A DNA stretch of 42,655 nucleotides, taken from the NCBI GenBank assembly GCA_021732005.1, contig JAKFVT010000049.1, positions 1 to 42,655 on the forward strand, written 5' to 3'. How positions within the stretch are numbered: position 1 is the first letter of the stretch; every line of letters begins with the position of its first letter. The notes beneath the pieces are model-generated. The model did no database searches, was not told the DNA's origin, and saw nothing but the letters and a program-made list of their open reading frames with translations. The position numbers and the translations under genes are program-made. Below are positions 17,521-27,009 of this stretch, in pieces. This stretch comes from Mycobacterium sp. Lineage in GTDB: Bacteria > Actinomycetota > Actinomycetes > Mycobacteriales > Mycobacteriaceae.

Positions 17521-18336
17521 ATGTCAGACATGGGCACTCGCAGCCGCCGGGGGGCGGTCTTGGTTGCAACTTTGGCCGTCGGTCTCACCGCATGCGTGGG
17601 TTCGACAAGCACGTCGGCGAAGACGACGGCCACCACAGCGGCCGTCAGCTCGTCGGGATCTGCGACCGCGTCGCCGACGACCGAGGCGCCCACCAAGGGC
17701 GTCGCCAACAAGCAGACCTACTCGGTCACCCGGTCCACCGCCGGGGATGCCACCACCGACGGTAAGGGCCGATGGACTCTCGTCGTCGACACCATCACCG
17801 GTGGCGATCCGCGGGTGGCCGGCGCCTTCAACAGCGCAGTGCACGCCTCCGCCGCCGGACAGCTGGAACCGGTCAAACGCGACGCCGATCCGGACGGCAC
17901 CTGGACGTTCGAGACCCAGCCGCAGATCTACTTCGGCGGCGCATCGGTGTCGGAACTGATCAGCGGCCTGTACGTGCACACGCCGTCCGCGCATCCGAGC
18001 AGCTTCGTCAGCACAGTGGTGATCGACGCGCGCAGCGCCAAGCCGATCACGCTGGGCGACCTGTTCACCGACAAGCAAGCCGGCTTGGACAAGCTCTCCG
18101 AACAGACGAAGGCGCTACTACCCGCAGTCAGCGGAGTCGGGCCGACCCCGATGCCCGACGAAGCGGGCAACGCGCCGACCGAAGCAAACTTCGCCAACTG
18201 GATTCCGACGCCGGCCGGGTTGGAGATCCACTTCGCCGACTATCAGTTCTTCCACGGCACACCGACGATCACGGTGCCGTGGTCGGCACTCGACGGTCTG
18301 CTGGCGCCCGGTATGGACGCGCTGAGGCAGAGCTAG
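17521..18336 (+). CDS. Secreted lipoprotein with DUF3298/RsiV-like domain
   Basis: This 271-residue exported lipoprotein has a basic N terminus, hydrophobic core AVLVATLAVGLTAC and lipobox LTAC (Cys25), followed by a Ser/Thr/Ala-rich linker to about residue 60. The folded part resembles the DUF3298 family seen in RsiV and MPT64-like proteins: VVIDARSAKPITLGDLFTDKQAGLDKLSEQTKALL and the closing PWSALDGLL. It would be anchored on the outer face of the membrane. Function is unknown. It lies 72 bp after the TetR gene on the same strand and is convergent with rho. Confidence 0.85.
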   Translation: MSDMGTRSRRGAVLVATLAVGLTACVGSTSTSAKTTATTAAVSSSGSATASPTTEAPTKGVANKQTYSVTRSTAGDATTDGKGRWTLVVDTITGGDPRVAGAFNSAVHASAAGQLEPVKRDADPDGTWTFETQPQIYFGGASVSELISGLYVHTPSAHPSSFVSTVVIDARSAKPITLGDLFTDKQAGLDKLSEQTKALLPAVSGVGPTPMPDEAGNAPTEANFANWIPTPAGLEIHFADYQFFHGTPTITVPWSALDGLLAPGMDALRQS

Positions 18337-18354
18337 TTCGGCGCGAAACCCGGA

Positions 18355-20310
18355 TTAGTCGACGTCCATGCTGCCGGCGGGGCCGCCGGGCGTGTTCTTG
18401 GACACCTGAACCAGGAACTCGTAGTTGTTCTTGGTCTTGCGCAGCTGGCTCATCAGCAGGTCGATGGCCTGATGCGAGTCCAGCCCGGACAGCACGCGCC
18501 GCAGCTTGTGCACGACCGCGAACTCGTCGGGGCTGAGCAGCAGCTCGTCCTTGCGGGTGCCCGACGGGTTGACGTCGACCGCGGGGAACACCCGGCGCTC
18601 GGCGATCTTGCGGTCGAGCTTGAGCTCGGCGTTGCCGGTGCCCTTGAACTCCTCGAAGATCACGGTGTCACCGGTCGAACCGGTCTCCACCATGGCCGTC
18701 GCGATGATCGTCAGCGAGCCACCGTGCTCGATGTTGCGGGCCGCGCCGAGGAACCGCTTGGGCGGATACAGCGCGGTCGAGTCGACACCACCGGACAGGA
18801 TGCGCCCGGACGCCGGCGAGGCGTTGTTGTAGGCGCGGCCCAGCCGGGTGATCGAGTCGAGCAGCACGACGACGTCCTTACCCTGCTCGACCAGGCGCTT
18901 GGCCCGCTCGATGGCCAGCTCGGCGGCCTGGGTGTGGTCTGACGGCGGGCGGTCGAAGGTGGAGGCGATGACCTCACCCTTGACCGAGCGCTGCATGTCG
19001 GTGACTTCTTCGGGACGCTCGTCGACCAGCACCACCATCAGGTGGCACTCGGGGTTGTTGCGGGTGATCGCGTTCGCGATGTCCTGCATGATCGTGGTCT
19101 TACCGGCCTTGGGCGGCGACACGATCAGGGCCCGCTGACCCTTACCGATCGGCATGATGAGGTCGATCACGCGGGTGGTCAGCCGGTCGCTGGTGGTCTC
19201 CAGGCGCAGCCGCTGGTTCGGGTAGAGCGGCGTCATCTTGGTGAAGTCGGGCCGGTTCTTGGCCGCCTCGACCGGGCCGCCATTGACGCTGTCCAGGCGG
19301 ACCAGTGGGTTGAACTTCTGCCGCTGGTTGTTCTGCTCGCCTTCTTTGGCCACCCGGACCGCACCGGTGACGGCGTCGCCGCGGCGCAGGCCGTTCTTGC
19401 GGACCATGTTCATCGAGACGTAGACGTCGTTGGGACCGGCCAGGTAGCCCGAGGTGCGGACGAACGCGTAGTTGTCCAGCACGTCGAGGATGCCGGCGAC
19501 CGGCTGGACGACGTCGTCTTCGCGCAGTTCGGCCTCGTTGCCGCCGCCGCCTTCGCCGCCCTGCCGCTCACCGCGGCGGCGACGGTCACGGAACCGGCGG
19601 CCGCGACGGCCCTGGCGGTCGTCGTCGTCATCGCCGCGGTTCTGGTTGTCCCCACGGTTCTGGTTGTCGCCACGGTTCTGGTTCTCACCGCGGTTCTGGT
19701 TGTCGCCGCGGTTCTGGTTGTCGCCACGGTTCTGGTTCTGCTGGCCGCCGGACTGGCTGGCACGGCCCTGGTCACCCGAGTCCCGGTTGTCGGCCTTGTT
19801 CTCGGACTTCTTCTCGCCCTGCTCAGGCCGGTTGTCCTGCGATTTCGGCTGCTCTGCGGCGTCGGAGCCGGTGGCGCCGGCCTCACGGGTCGCGGTGCGC
19901 CGCTCACGGCGACGCGGCTCGCCGCCATTGGTTGCGGCGGTATTGGTGTCGTCGGTCTTCTCTGCGTTGTCGCGAGCCTCGGCGGGCTGGGCGGCAGGCG
20001 CCTTCTGGGCGGCGTCGGCACTGCGCGGGGCAGTCCCGTTGCCGCCGTTCTGGTGCTCCTTGATGGCGGCGATGAGATCGCTCTTGCGCATTCCGGAGGT
20101 TCCCTTGACACCAACTCGGCTGGCCAGGGCACGAAGTTCGGGCAAAACCATCGTCGAGAGCGAGCCGCTCGAGCCGGCGTCCCCACTGGGGGCGGCCTGC
20201 GAGGAGGTGTCCGGCCGAGAATCAGGCGCCGAGGGGGATTCTGCGGTCACGGCCGGCGCCTCCGTCTGCGGGGCGCGTTCTGCAGCCGTGATCAGGTCCG
20301 TATCGGTCAC
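18355..20310 (-). CDS. rho: Transcription termination factor Rho
   Basis: Rho is a hexameric RNA-dependent ATPase that ends transcription. The 651-residue protein starts at GTG 20310 (TDTDLITAAE), behind AAGGAAA; the start matches M. tuberculosis Rho. It has an N-terminal SAP-like segment (VLPELRALASRVGVKGTSGMRKSDLI), a long disordered insert to about residue 265, the RNA-binding domain (LREDDVVQPVAGILDVLDNYAFVR), Walker A PPKAGKTT, VLVDERPEEV, and the Q/R-loop regions. ATAMVETGS has Met where E. coli Rho has Leu, a change known to make M. tuberculosis Rho bicyclomycin-insensitive. The insert carries six tandem NQNRGD-type repeats, so this Rho is about 50 residues longer than that of M. tuberculosis. 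Confidence 0.97.
   Translation of the reverse strand: MTDTDLITAAERAPQTEAPAVTAESPSAPDSRPDTSSQAAPSGDAGSSGSLSTMVLPELRALASRVGVKGTSGMRKSDLIAAIKEHQNGGNGTAPRSADAAQKAPAAQPAEARDNAEKTDDTNTAATNGGEPRRRERRTATREAGATGSDAAEQPKSQDNRPEQGEKKSENKADNRDSGDQGRASQSGGQQNQNRGDNQNRGDNQNRGENQNRGDNQNRGDNQNRGDDDDDRQGRRGRRFRDRRRRGERQGGEGGGGNEAELREDDVVQPVAGILDVLDNYAFVRTSGYLAGPNDVYVSMNMVRKNGLRRGDAVTGAVRVAKEGEQNNQRQKFNPLVRLDSVNGGPVEAAKNRPDFTKMTPLYPNQRLRLETTSDRLTTRVIDLIMPIGKGQRALIVSPPKAGKTTIMQDIANAITRNNPECHLMVVLVDERPEEVTDMQRSVKGEVIASTFDRPPSDHTQAAELAIERAKRLVEQGKDVVVLLDSITRLGRAYNNASPASGRILSGGVDSTALYPPKRFLGAARNIEHGGSLTIIATAMVETGSTGDTVIFEEFKGTGNAELKLDRKIAERRVFPAVDVNPSGTRKDELLLSPDEFAVVHKLRRVLSGLDSHQAIDLLMSQLRKTKNNYEFLVQVSKNTPGGPAGSMDVD
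19631..19738 (-). repeat. rho: 18-bp tandem repeat in rho (NQNRGD array)
   Basis: Six adjacent 18-bp units, read on the plus strand as variants of TCGCCGCGGTTCTGGTTG, encode NQNRGD or NQNRGE six times in the intrinsically disordered arm of Rho. Units differ at a few positions, mostly synonymous. In-frame copy-number change is likely by slippage. The Asn/Arg/Gly-rich composition suits RNA binding or condensate formation. Confidence 0.9.
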
Positions 20311-20377
20311 GGATTTCCTTTCTTTCCCCCGCCGTTTCATCGGGGCGAGGGGTTCTGGCACTCAGCCGATTCGCTGA

Positions 20378-20406
20378 ATGCGAAGTCTCACCATCGTCTG
20401 TGTCAA
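20378..20406 (-). promoter_or_regulatory. possible rho promoter
   Basis: A perfect -35 TTGACA (20401-20406) lies 17 bp from a weak -10 TCGCAT (20378-20383) on the minus strand, giving a leader of about 60 nt. The whole thrB-rho gap is 282 bp. The poor -10 keeps confidence low. Confidence 0.3.
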
Positions 20407-20592
20407 CGGTGATCGCCGGGATTCGCGGCCATGGAGATATGGCGAACCGTCAGTCCATGAGTTGAACACAAGAGAAATTGGTGGTCGTCCTAGTGTCGGC
20501 GCAGGAACAGTCGCTGCGATTGCCGGGACGGCACCGAGGATATCCCCCTTTACCGCCGGAAAGCAAGAAATCGCCACCGGCGTGTGCGCAAC

Positions 20593-21537
20593 TCAGCCGC
20601 GGACTGCGACGCCCGAGCTCCAGCGAACTGCTTCGCCGACGCTCATCTCGCTGACGGTGAATCCCATCGCGGTGCCGAACTCGACGGCCTCGGCCGGCAG
20701 CTCCGCGCTGGTCGTGAGGGCCAAGACCGACGGACCAGCACCGGAAAGCACCGCTGGCACTCCACAACGCCGCAACACCTGCAGGTATTCCGCCGAGGCC
20801 GGCATGGCCGGGCCGCGCTGCGGCTGGTGCAGAACGTCGTCGGTGGCCGCCATCAGCAAGTCCGGCCGCTCCGTGAGCGCGACCACCAGCAACGCTGCCC
20901 GGCTGAGGTTGAAGCGGGCATCCACGTGGCTGACGTGATCAGGCAGCAGCACCCGGGTCTCCGCGGTCGACGACCGTACCTGCGGGATTCCCGGAAACAG
21001 CCGGATGTCCGGATGCAGTCGCAGCGGAGCCGCCGCATACGTCGCGGGTGTCGTGCGGGTGTCGGTCCACGACACCACGGCCCCACCGAGGACCGCGGCC
21101 GACGCGTTGTCGGGATGACCTTCGAACTCCGACGAGAGCTGGATCAACTGCGCGTCCGTCAACGGTTCCAAATCCGCTTGCGCCAGAAGGCCATTCGCGG
21201 CTGCCAACCCTCCGACAACGGCTGCGGCCGACGAGCCGAGACCCCGCGAGTGCGGAATCGCATTGCGGCACCGCACAAGCAGCCCCGGGACGCCGGCACC
21301 ACCGGCCGTCAGGCCCCGGTGCAGAGCTCGGACCACCAGGTGCTCGGCGGTCTGCGGCACCTGGCCGGCCCCTTCGCCGTCCACCTCGATGATCAGCCCG
21401 GCGTCGGTGGTCTCAACCACGATCTCGTCGTAGAGCCCGAGCGCCAGGCCAAGGCTGTCGAAGCCCGGGCCGAGGTTGGCGCTGGACGCCGCCACGGTGG
21501 CGTGGGAGGTTAGGCCGGCAGGCAGTTTCACAGTCAC
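20593..21537 (-). CDS. thrB: Homoserine kinase
   Basis: ThrB phosphorylates homoserine with ATP on the route to threonine. The 314-residue GHMP-family kinase has the substrate motif VAASSANLGPGFDSLGLAL near the N terminus, the ATP-binding PHSRGLGSSAAAVVGGLAA (about residue 95), and VLSGAGPSVLAL near the C terminus. The start is GTG 21537, 11 bp after the thrC stop; a second in-frame GTG two codons later is also possible. No strong ribosome-binding site is seen, so translation is probably coupled to thrC. Confidence 0.95.
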   Translation of the reverse strand: MTVKLPAGLTSHATVAASSANLGPGFDSLGLALGLYDEIVVETTDAGLIIEVDGEGAGQVPQTAEHLVVRALHRGLTAGGAGVPGLLVRCRNAIPHSRGLGSSAAAVVGGLAAANGLLAQADLEPLTDAQLIQLSSEFEGHPDNASAAVLGGAVVSWTDTRTTPATYAAAPLRLHPDIRLFPGIPQVRSSTAETRVLLPDHVSHVDARFNLSRAALLVVALTERPDLLMAATDDVLHQPQRGPAMPASAEYLQVLRRCGVPAVLSGAGPSVLALTTSAELPAEAVEFGTAMGFTVSEMSVGEAVRWSSGVAVRG

Positions 21538-21548
21538 CGGGGTGCGTC

Positions 21549-22634
21549 TCAGACCAGGCCCAGCTCGGCGACGACGGCGCCCGGGTCCACCGGCAACGGT
21601 TTCACCTCTGGCATGTCGCGCAGTGCGGTGTCCGGATCCTTCAGACCGTTGCCGGTCACGGTGCACACCACCGAGGAGCCGGGCTTGACCCAGCCGTCAT
21701 CGACCGACTTCAGCAGACCGGCGATGCTGGCGGCCGACGCCGGCTCGACGAACACGCCCTCCAACTCGGCGACCAGGTGATATGCGGCCAAAATCTCGTC
21801 GTCCGTGGCAGCCAGGAACCGGCCGCCGGAGTCCTGCTGGGCCGTCACGGCACCGTCCCAGGACGCCGGCGAGCCGATGCGGATCGCGGTGGCGATGGTC
21901 TCGGGGTTGGTGACCGGCCGACCCGACACCAGCGGCGCCGCGCCGGCGGCCTGCGTGCCGAGCATGCGGGGCAGCCGCTCGGTCAGGCCGTCGCGGTGGT
22001 ACTCGCGGTAGCCCCTCCAGTACGCGGTGATGTTGCCTGCGTTGCCGACCGGCAGCGAGTGCACGTCCGGGGCGATACCCAGCGCGTCGACGATCTCGAA
22101 CGCCGCGGTCTTCTGGCCCTCGATGCGCACCGGGTTCACGCTGTTGACCAGCGCGATCGTCGGGTAATCGTTGGTGAGCTTGCGGGCCAGTTCCAGGCAG
22201 TCGTCGAAGTTGCCGTCGATCTGAATGATCTTGGCGCCGTGCATGACCGCCTGCGCCAGCTTGCCCATCGCGATCTTGCCCTGCGGGATCAGCACCGCAC
22301 ACGTGATCCCGGCCCGGGCGGCGTAGGCCGCCGCCGACGCTGAGGTGTTGCCGGTCGAGGCGCACAGCACGGCCTGCTGGCCGCGCGCGACGGCATCCGT
22401 GACCGCCATGGTCATGCCGCGGTCCTTGAAGGAGCCGGTGGGGTTGAGGCCCTCGACCTTCAAATGAACTGTGCAGCCAGTCTTTTCAGAGAGCCGCGGG
22501 GCGCTGAGGAGCGGGGTGCCGCCCTCGAGCAGGGTCACCGGGGTCCAGTCCGCGCCGACCGGCAGCCGGTCGCGGTAAGCCTCGATCAGTCCGCGCCACG
22601 GAGTGTGTACGGGAGATGCCTTGATTGAGCTCAT
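21549..22634 (-). CDS. thrC: Threonine synthase
   Basis: This PLP enzyme converts O-phosphohomoserine to threonine. The 361-residue protein carries the PLP-lysine motif NPTGSFKDRGMTMA (about residue 70), the phosphate cup VGNAGNITAYW, and the CASTGNTSASAAAYAARAG stretch. Its ATG overlaps the stop codon of hom by 4 bp (ATGA). It is of the short fold-type II form, as in mycobacteria. Confidence 0.97.
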   Translation of the reverse strand: MSSIKASPVHTPWRGLIEAYRDRLPVGADWTPVTLLEGGTPLLSAPRLSEKTGCTVHLKVEGLNPTGSFKDRGMTMAVTDAVARGQQAVLCASTGNTSASAAAYAARAGITCAVLIPQGKIAMGKLAQAVMHGAKIIQIDGNFDDCLELARKLTNDYPTIALVNSVNPVRIEGQKTAAFEIVDALGIAPDVHSLPVGNAGNITAYWRGYREYHRDGLTERLPRMLGTQAAGAAPLVSGRPVTNPETIATAIRIGSPASWDGAVTAQQDSGGRFLAATDDEILAAYHLVAELEGVFVEPASAASIAGLLKSVDDGWVKPGSSVVCTVTGNGLKDPDTALRDMPEVKPLPVDPGAVVAELGLV

Positions 22635-23935
22635 TCGCTGGTTCCCTCCAGACGCAGCACGCTGTTGACTTCCTGGACAGCGTCGTGATCGGCCAGTGCG
22701 GCAACGGTCTCGGACAACGCCGCGTCGGTGGCCCGGTGGGTGACCACCACAATGCGGGCACCCTCGTCGGCCATGCTTTCCTGGCGCACCTCGGCGATGC
22801 TGACCTCACGCTTGGCGAATTCGGCTGCGACCGAGGACAACACGCCGGGGCGGTCGGTGACCGTCATGCTGACGTAGTACCGGGTCTGGATGATGCCCAT
22901 CGGCGCGATCGGCAGCTGCGCGTACTTGGATTCGCGCGGACCGCGGCCGCCCTGGACCCGGTTGCGCGCGGCCATCACCAGATCGCCCATCACCGCCGAG
23001 GCCGTCGGCGCGCCGCCGGCGCCCTGACCGTAGAACATCAACCGTCCGGCGGCCTCGGCCTCGACGACGACGGCGTTGAAGGCCCCGTTGACGTTGGCCA
23101 GCGGATGACTCAGCGGCACCAATGCCGGGTAGACACGCGCGGAAACCCGTTGCTGCCCATCGCTTCCGGTGACCCGCTCGCAGATCGACAGCAGCTTGAT
23201 CGTGCACCCCAGGGCTTTGGCCGACTCGAAGTCTTCCGGGGTGATCTTGGTGATGCCCTCGCGGTAGACGTCGTCGGCGGTGACCCGGGTATGAAATGCG
23301 ATCGACGCCAGGATCGCGGCCTTGGCCGCCGCGTCGTAACCTTCGACGTCGGCGGTCGGGTCGGCCTCGGCGTATCCCAGAGCGCTCGCATCGGCCAGCG
23401 CTGAACTGTAATCAGCTCCGGTGGAGGACATTTCGGACAAGATGTAGTTCGTGGTGCCGTTGACGATGCCCGCCACCCGCAGCACGGTGTCGCCGGCCAA
23501 CGACTGCGTCAGCGGCCGGATCACCGGGATTGCGCCGGCAACCGCGGCCTCGAAATACAAGTCCACGTGGGCTCGTTCGGCGGCCTGGGCCAACTCGCCG
23601 GTGGACTGGGCCAGCAGCGCCTTGTTGGCGGTCACCACCGACTTGCCGCCCTCGAGCGCGGTCAGGATGGCCTTGCGCGCGGGTTCGACGGGCCCCATCA
23701 CCTCGACGACGAGATCCACGTCCTCGCGGGAGACCAGTTCCTCGACATTGTCGGTGAGCAACTCAACCGGCAAGCCGCGGTCATCGGCGACCCGTCGCAC
23801 CGCCACGCCACGCAATTCCAGCGGTGCACCAATGCGGGCCGCCAGGTCCGGCGCGCTCTCCTCGATGATCCGGACAACCTCGCTGCCGACGTTACCCAGG
23901 CCCAATACCGCTACGCCTATTGCTTTTTCCGTCAT
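22631..23935 (-). CDS. hom: Homoserine dehydrogenase
   Basis: This enzyme reduces aspartate semialdehyde to homoserine, the branch point to threonine, methionine and isoleucine. The 434-residue protein has an N-terminal Rossmann motif VAVLGLGNVGSEVVR, catalytic-domain signatures TANKALLA and GIVNGTTNYILSEM, GYAEADPTADVEGYDAAAK, and a C-terminal ACT domain (YYVSMTVTDRPGVLSSVAAEFA) that gives threonine feedback control. It starts 6 bp after lysA in the argS-lysA-hom-thrC-thrB cluster. It is named thrA in M. tuberculosis (Rv1294). Confidence 0.97.
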   Translation of the reverse strand: MTEKAIGVAVLGLGNVGSEVVRIIEESAPDLAARIGAPLELRGVAVRRVADDRGLPVELLTDNVEELVSREDVDLVVEVMGPVEPARKAILTALEGGKSVVTANKALLAQSTGELAQAAERAHVDLYFEAAVAGAIPVIRPLTQSLAGDTVLRVAGIVNGTTNYILSEMSSTGADYSSALADASALGYAEADPTADVEGYDAAAKAAILASIAFHTRVTADDVYREGITKITPEDFESAKALGCTIKLLSICERVTGSDGQQRVSARVYPALVPLSHPLANVNGAFNAVVVEAEAAGRLMFYGQGAGGAPTASAVMGDLVMAARNRVQGGRGPRESKYAQLPIAPMGIIQTRYYVSMTVTDRPGVLSSVAAEFAKREVSIAEVRQESMADEGARIVVVTHRATDAALSETVAALADHDAVQEVNSVLRLEGTSE

Positions 23936-23941
23936 CGGTTC

Positions 23942-25360
23942 TTACCTCACTTCCAGACTCAGCAGATCGTCGACGGTCTCCCGGCGCAGGATCAGTCGAG
24001 CCCGCCCGTCGCGCACGGCCACCACTGCGGGGCGACCGATTAAGTTGTATCGACTGGACATCGAATAGCAGTAGGCGCCGGTCGCGGCGACCGCCAGCAG
24101 GTCACCAGGTGTGACGTCCTCGGGCACCCAGGTGTCTCGAACGACGATGTCGCCACTCTCGCAATGCTTTCCGACAATCCGGGCCAGCGTCGGCGCGGAG
24201 TCGGAGACCCGCGACACCAGCCGGACGTCGTACTCGGCGCCGTAGAGCGCCGGGCGGATGTTGTCGCTCATCCCGCCGTCGACACTGACGTAGCAGCGCG
24301 AGGCACCCGAGCCGATCGCGACGTCCTTGACCGTGCCGACCTGGTAGAGCGTCACCGTGCCCGGCCCGGCGATCGCACGTCCGGGTTCGACGACCAGGCG
24401 GGGCGCGGGCAGCCCAACAGCCGCCGACTCACTGCGCACGATTGCGTCGAGCTTTCCGGCGAGATCCTCGATGGGCGGCGGATCGTCCTGGGGCAGATAG
24501 GAAATGCCCAATCCCCCACCGAGGTCGACCACCGCCATCTGCGCGGTCTTGTCGACCCCGAACTCGGCGACCACGTCGCGCAGCAGACCGATGACCCGGT
24601 GGGCGGCCAGCTCGAAACCCGCCACGTCGAAGATCTGCGAGCCGATGTGACTGTGCAGTCCCACCAGGCGCAGGTGGTCGGCGGCGAACACCCGGCGCAC
24701 CGCGTCCATTGCCGCGCCACTGGCCAGCGACAGTCCGAACTTCTGGTCTTCGTGGGCTGTCGCGATGAACTCGTGGGTGTGCGCCTCGACGCCGACGGTG
24801 ACCCGGAGCAACACGTCCTGCACCACACCGGCCTCGCCGGCGATCGTGTCGAGACGATCGATCTCGGTGATCGAGTCGAGCACGATGTGTCCGACACCCA
24901 CCTTGACCGCAGTCGTGAGCTCATCGACAGATTTGTTGTTGCCGTGAAAGGCAATTCGTTCGGCCGGGAACCCGGCGTGCAGAGCGACGGCGAGTTCCCC
25001 GCCGCTGGCGACGTCCAGCGAGAGACCTTCCTGGTCCACCCAGCGGGCAATCTCGCTGCACAGGAACGCTTTACCCGCATAGTGCACGTTGTGGCCGCCG
25101 CCGAACGCAGCGGCGATCTCGCGGCACCGGGCGCGGAAGTCGTCCTCGTCGATGACGAACAGCGGCGTTCCGTATTCGGCGGCCAGGTCGGTCACCGACA
25201 TGCCCGCGATCGAGACTTCGCCGTCCTCACCACGAACAAGGTTGCGCGGCCACACATTCGGCGCGAGCGCCAATGCGTCTGCGGCGGTCTGCGGTTGCTG
25301 CGGCGCGCCGCCGTGATGAATCTCGTCGGCATGGCGGGGGCCCGCGGGGTGAGCGTTCAC
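23942..25360 (-). CDS. lysA: Diaminopimelate decarboxylase
   Basis: LysA decarboxylates meso-diaminopimelate to lysine using PLP. The Lys-bearing motif is VHYAGKAFLCSE, followed by HGNNKS, the HSHIGSQIFD loop, GGGLGISYL and the dimer-interface CESGDIVVRDTW and GAYCYSMSSRYN. The GTG at 25360 overlaps the argS stop by 4 bp (GTGA), giving 472 residues. Relative to M. tuberculosis LysA (447) there is an N-terminal tail of about 25 residues (AHPAGPRHADEIHHGG), typical of some mycobacteria. Confidence 0.96.
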   Translation of the reverse strand: MNAHPAGPRHADEIHHGGAPQQPQTAADALALAPNVWPRNLVRGEDGEVSIAGMSVTDLAAEYGTPLFVIDEDDFRARCREIAAAFGGGHNVHYAGKAFLCSEIARWVDQEGLSLDVASGGELAVALHAGFPAERIAFHGNNKSVDELTTAVKVGVGHIVLDSITEIDRLDTIAGEAGVVQDVLLRVTVGVEAHTHEFIATAHEDQKFGLSLASGAAMDAVRRVFAADHLRLVGLHSHIGSQIFDVAGFELAAHRVIGLLRDVVAEFGVDKTAQMAVVDLGGGLGISYLPQDDPPPIEDLAGKLDAIVRSESAAVGLPAPRLVVEPGRAIAGPGTVTLYQVGTVKDVAIGSGASRCYVSVDGGMSDNIRPALYGAEYDVRLVSRVSDSAPTLARIVGKHCESGDIVVRDTWVPEDVTPGDLLAVAATGAYCYSMSSRYNLIGRPAVVAVRDGRARLILRRETVDDLLSLEVR

Positions 25361-27009
25361 ATCCGCTCCGGTGCCGACACGCCGAGGATGCTCAGACCGT
25401 TGGCGATCACCTGCCGGGTAGCTGCACACAACGCCAGCCGCGCACGGTGCAGGTCGCCCGGCTCTTCGTCGCCCATGGGCAGCACCCGGCACGAGTCGTA
25501 GAACCGGTGGTAGTCGCCTGCCAGGTCTTCGAGGTAGCGGCACACCCGGTGCGGCTCGCGCAACGAGGCGCCGGCCTTGAGCACCCGGCCGAACTCGCCG
25601 AGGTTGCGGATCAGCGCGCCCTCTTTGTCATGAGTGAGCAGCTCCAAGTGCGCGGTGTCGGGAGTCAGCCCCAGGTCGGCGGCGTTGCGGGCCAGAGCCG
25701 ACAGCCGTGCGTGCGCGTATTGCACGTAGTAGACCGGGTTTTCACTGGACGCCGACGACCACAGCTGCAAGTCGATGTCGATCGGGGTGTCCACCGAGGA
25801 GCGGGTGAGCGAGTAGCGGGCCGCGTCCACGCCGATGGCCTCGACGAGATCGTCGAGGGTGATGACGGTTCCGGCGCGCTTGCTCATCCGGACCGGCTGT
25901 CCGTCGCGAACCAGGTTGACCATCTGCCCGATCAGTACCTCGACGGTGTCGGGGTCGTCGCCGAGGGCGGCGGCGGCGGCCTTGAGCCGGGCGATGTACC
26001 CGTGGTGGTCGGCGCCCAGCATGTAGATGCAGAGGTCGAATCCGCGCTGACGCTTGTCCAGGTAGTAGGCCAGGTCGCCGGCGATGTACGCGGGCTGACC
26101 GTCACTCTTGATGACGACCCGGTCTTTGTCGTCGCCGAATTCCGTTGTGCGCAACCACGTTGCGCCGTCCTTCTCGTAGATGTTGCCGGTCTGGCGCAGC
26201 TTGGCGATGGCCTGATCGACTCGCCCGCTGGTGTGCATCGAGTCTTCGTGGGTGTAGACGTCGAAGTCGGTGCCGAACTCGTGCAGCGATTCCTTGATGT
26301 GGTTGAACATCAGGTCCACGCCGATGGAGCGGAAGGTCTCCTTCTGCTCGTCACCGGTCTGACTCAGCGCGTCGGGGGCCTTGGCCAGCACCTGGTCGGC
26401 GATGTCCTTGATGTAGTCGCCGGCGTAGCCGTCTTCGGGCGCGGGCTCGCCATTAGCCGCGGCGATCAGGGAGTTGGTGAACCGGTCGATCTGGGCGCCG
26501 TGGTCGTTGAAGTAGTACTCCCGGGTGACCGCGGCGCCCTGGGTGCTCAACAGCCGGCCCAGGGCGTCACCGACCGCGGCCCAGCGGGTGCCGCCGATGT
26601 GGATCGGGCCGGTCGGGTTGGCCGAGACGAACTCCAGGTTGATGTTGGTGCCGTCGAGCGCGGTGGAATTGCCGTAGCCCGCTCCCGCGGCGAGCACATT
26701 GCTCACGATGACACCCTGCGCCGAGGCCTCGATACGCAGATTCACGAAGCCGGGGCCGGCGACCTCGGCGGCAGAGATGCCGTCGGCCTCGGCCAGGGCG
26801 GCGGCCAGCCAGCCGGCCAGCTCACGAGGGTTGACGCCGACCTTCTTGGCCAGCTGCAACGCCACGTTTGTCGCGTAATCACCGTGCTCAGGGTTGCGCG
26901 GACGCTCGACGGCCACTGTCGCTGGCAGGGCGGCGATATCCAGGTCATGCTCGGCGAGCACCGCGGCGGCGGTGTTCTTGAGCAGCTCGGCGAGGTCGGC
27001 GGGTGTCAC
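25357..27009 (-). CDS. argS: Arginyl-tRNA synthetase
   Basis: ArgS charges tRNA-Arg. At 550 residues it has the same length as the M. tuberculosis enzyme. It has the N-terminal Add1 domain, the HIGH-type motif ANPTGPIHIGGTRWAAVGD (about residues 127-145), the KMSKS-type MSKRAG loop, and a C-terminal DALR anticodon-binding domain with the invariant SILGVSAPERM end. It starts with GTG at 27009 and heads the amino-acid cluster. It is divergent from tRNA-Arg(CCG), 168 bp away. Confidence 0.97.
   Translation of the reverse strand: MTPADLAELLKNTAAAVLAEHDLDIAALPATVAVERPRNPEHGDYATNVALQLAKKVGVNPRELAGWLAAALAEADGISAAEVAGPGFVNLRIEASAQGVIVSNVLAAGAGYGNSTALDGTNINLEFVSANPTGPIHIGGTRWAAVGDALGRLLSTQGAAVTREYYFNDHGAQIDRFTNSLIAAANGEPAPEDGYAGDYIKDIADQVLAKAPDALSQTGDEQKETFRSIGVDLMFNHIKESLHEFGTDFDVYTHEDSMHTSGRVDQAIAKLRQTGNIYEKDGATWLRTTEFGDDKDRVVIKSDGQPAYIAGDLAYYLDKRQRGFDLCIYMLGADHHGYIARLKAAAAALGDDPDTVEVLIGQMVNLVRDGQPVRMSKRAGTVITLDDLVEAIGVDAARYSLTRSSVDTPIDIDLQLWSSASSENPVYYVQYAHARLSALARNAADLGLTPDTAHLELLTHDKEGALIRNLGEFGRVLKAGASLREPHRVCRYLEDLAGDYHRFYDSCRVLPMGDEEPGDLHRARLALCAATRQVIANGLSILGVSAPERM

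Noticed and set aside
19631..19738. The 18-bp repeats in rho as a CRISPR array
   Set aside because: Units are contiguous without spacers and keep the rho reading frame.
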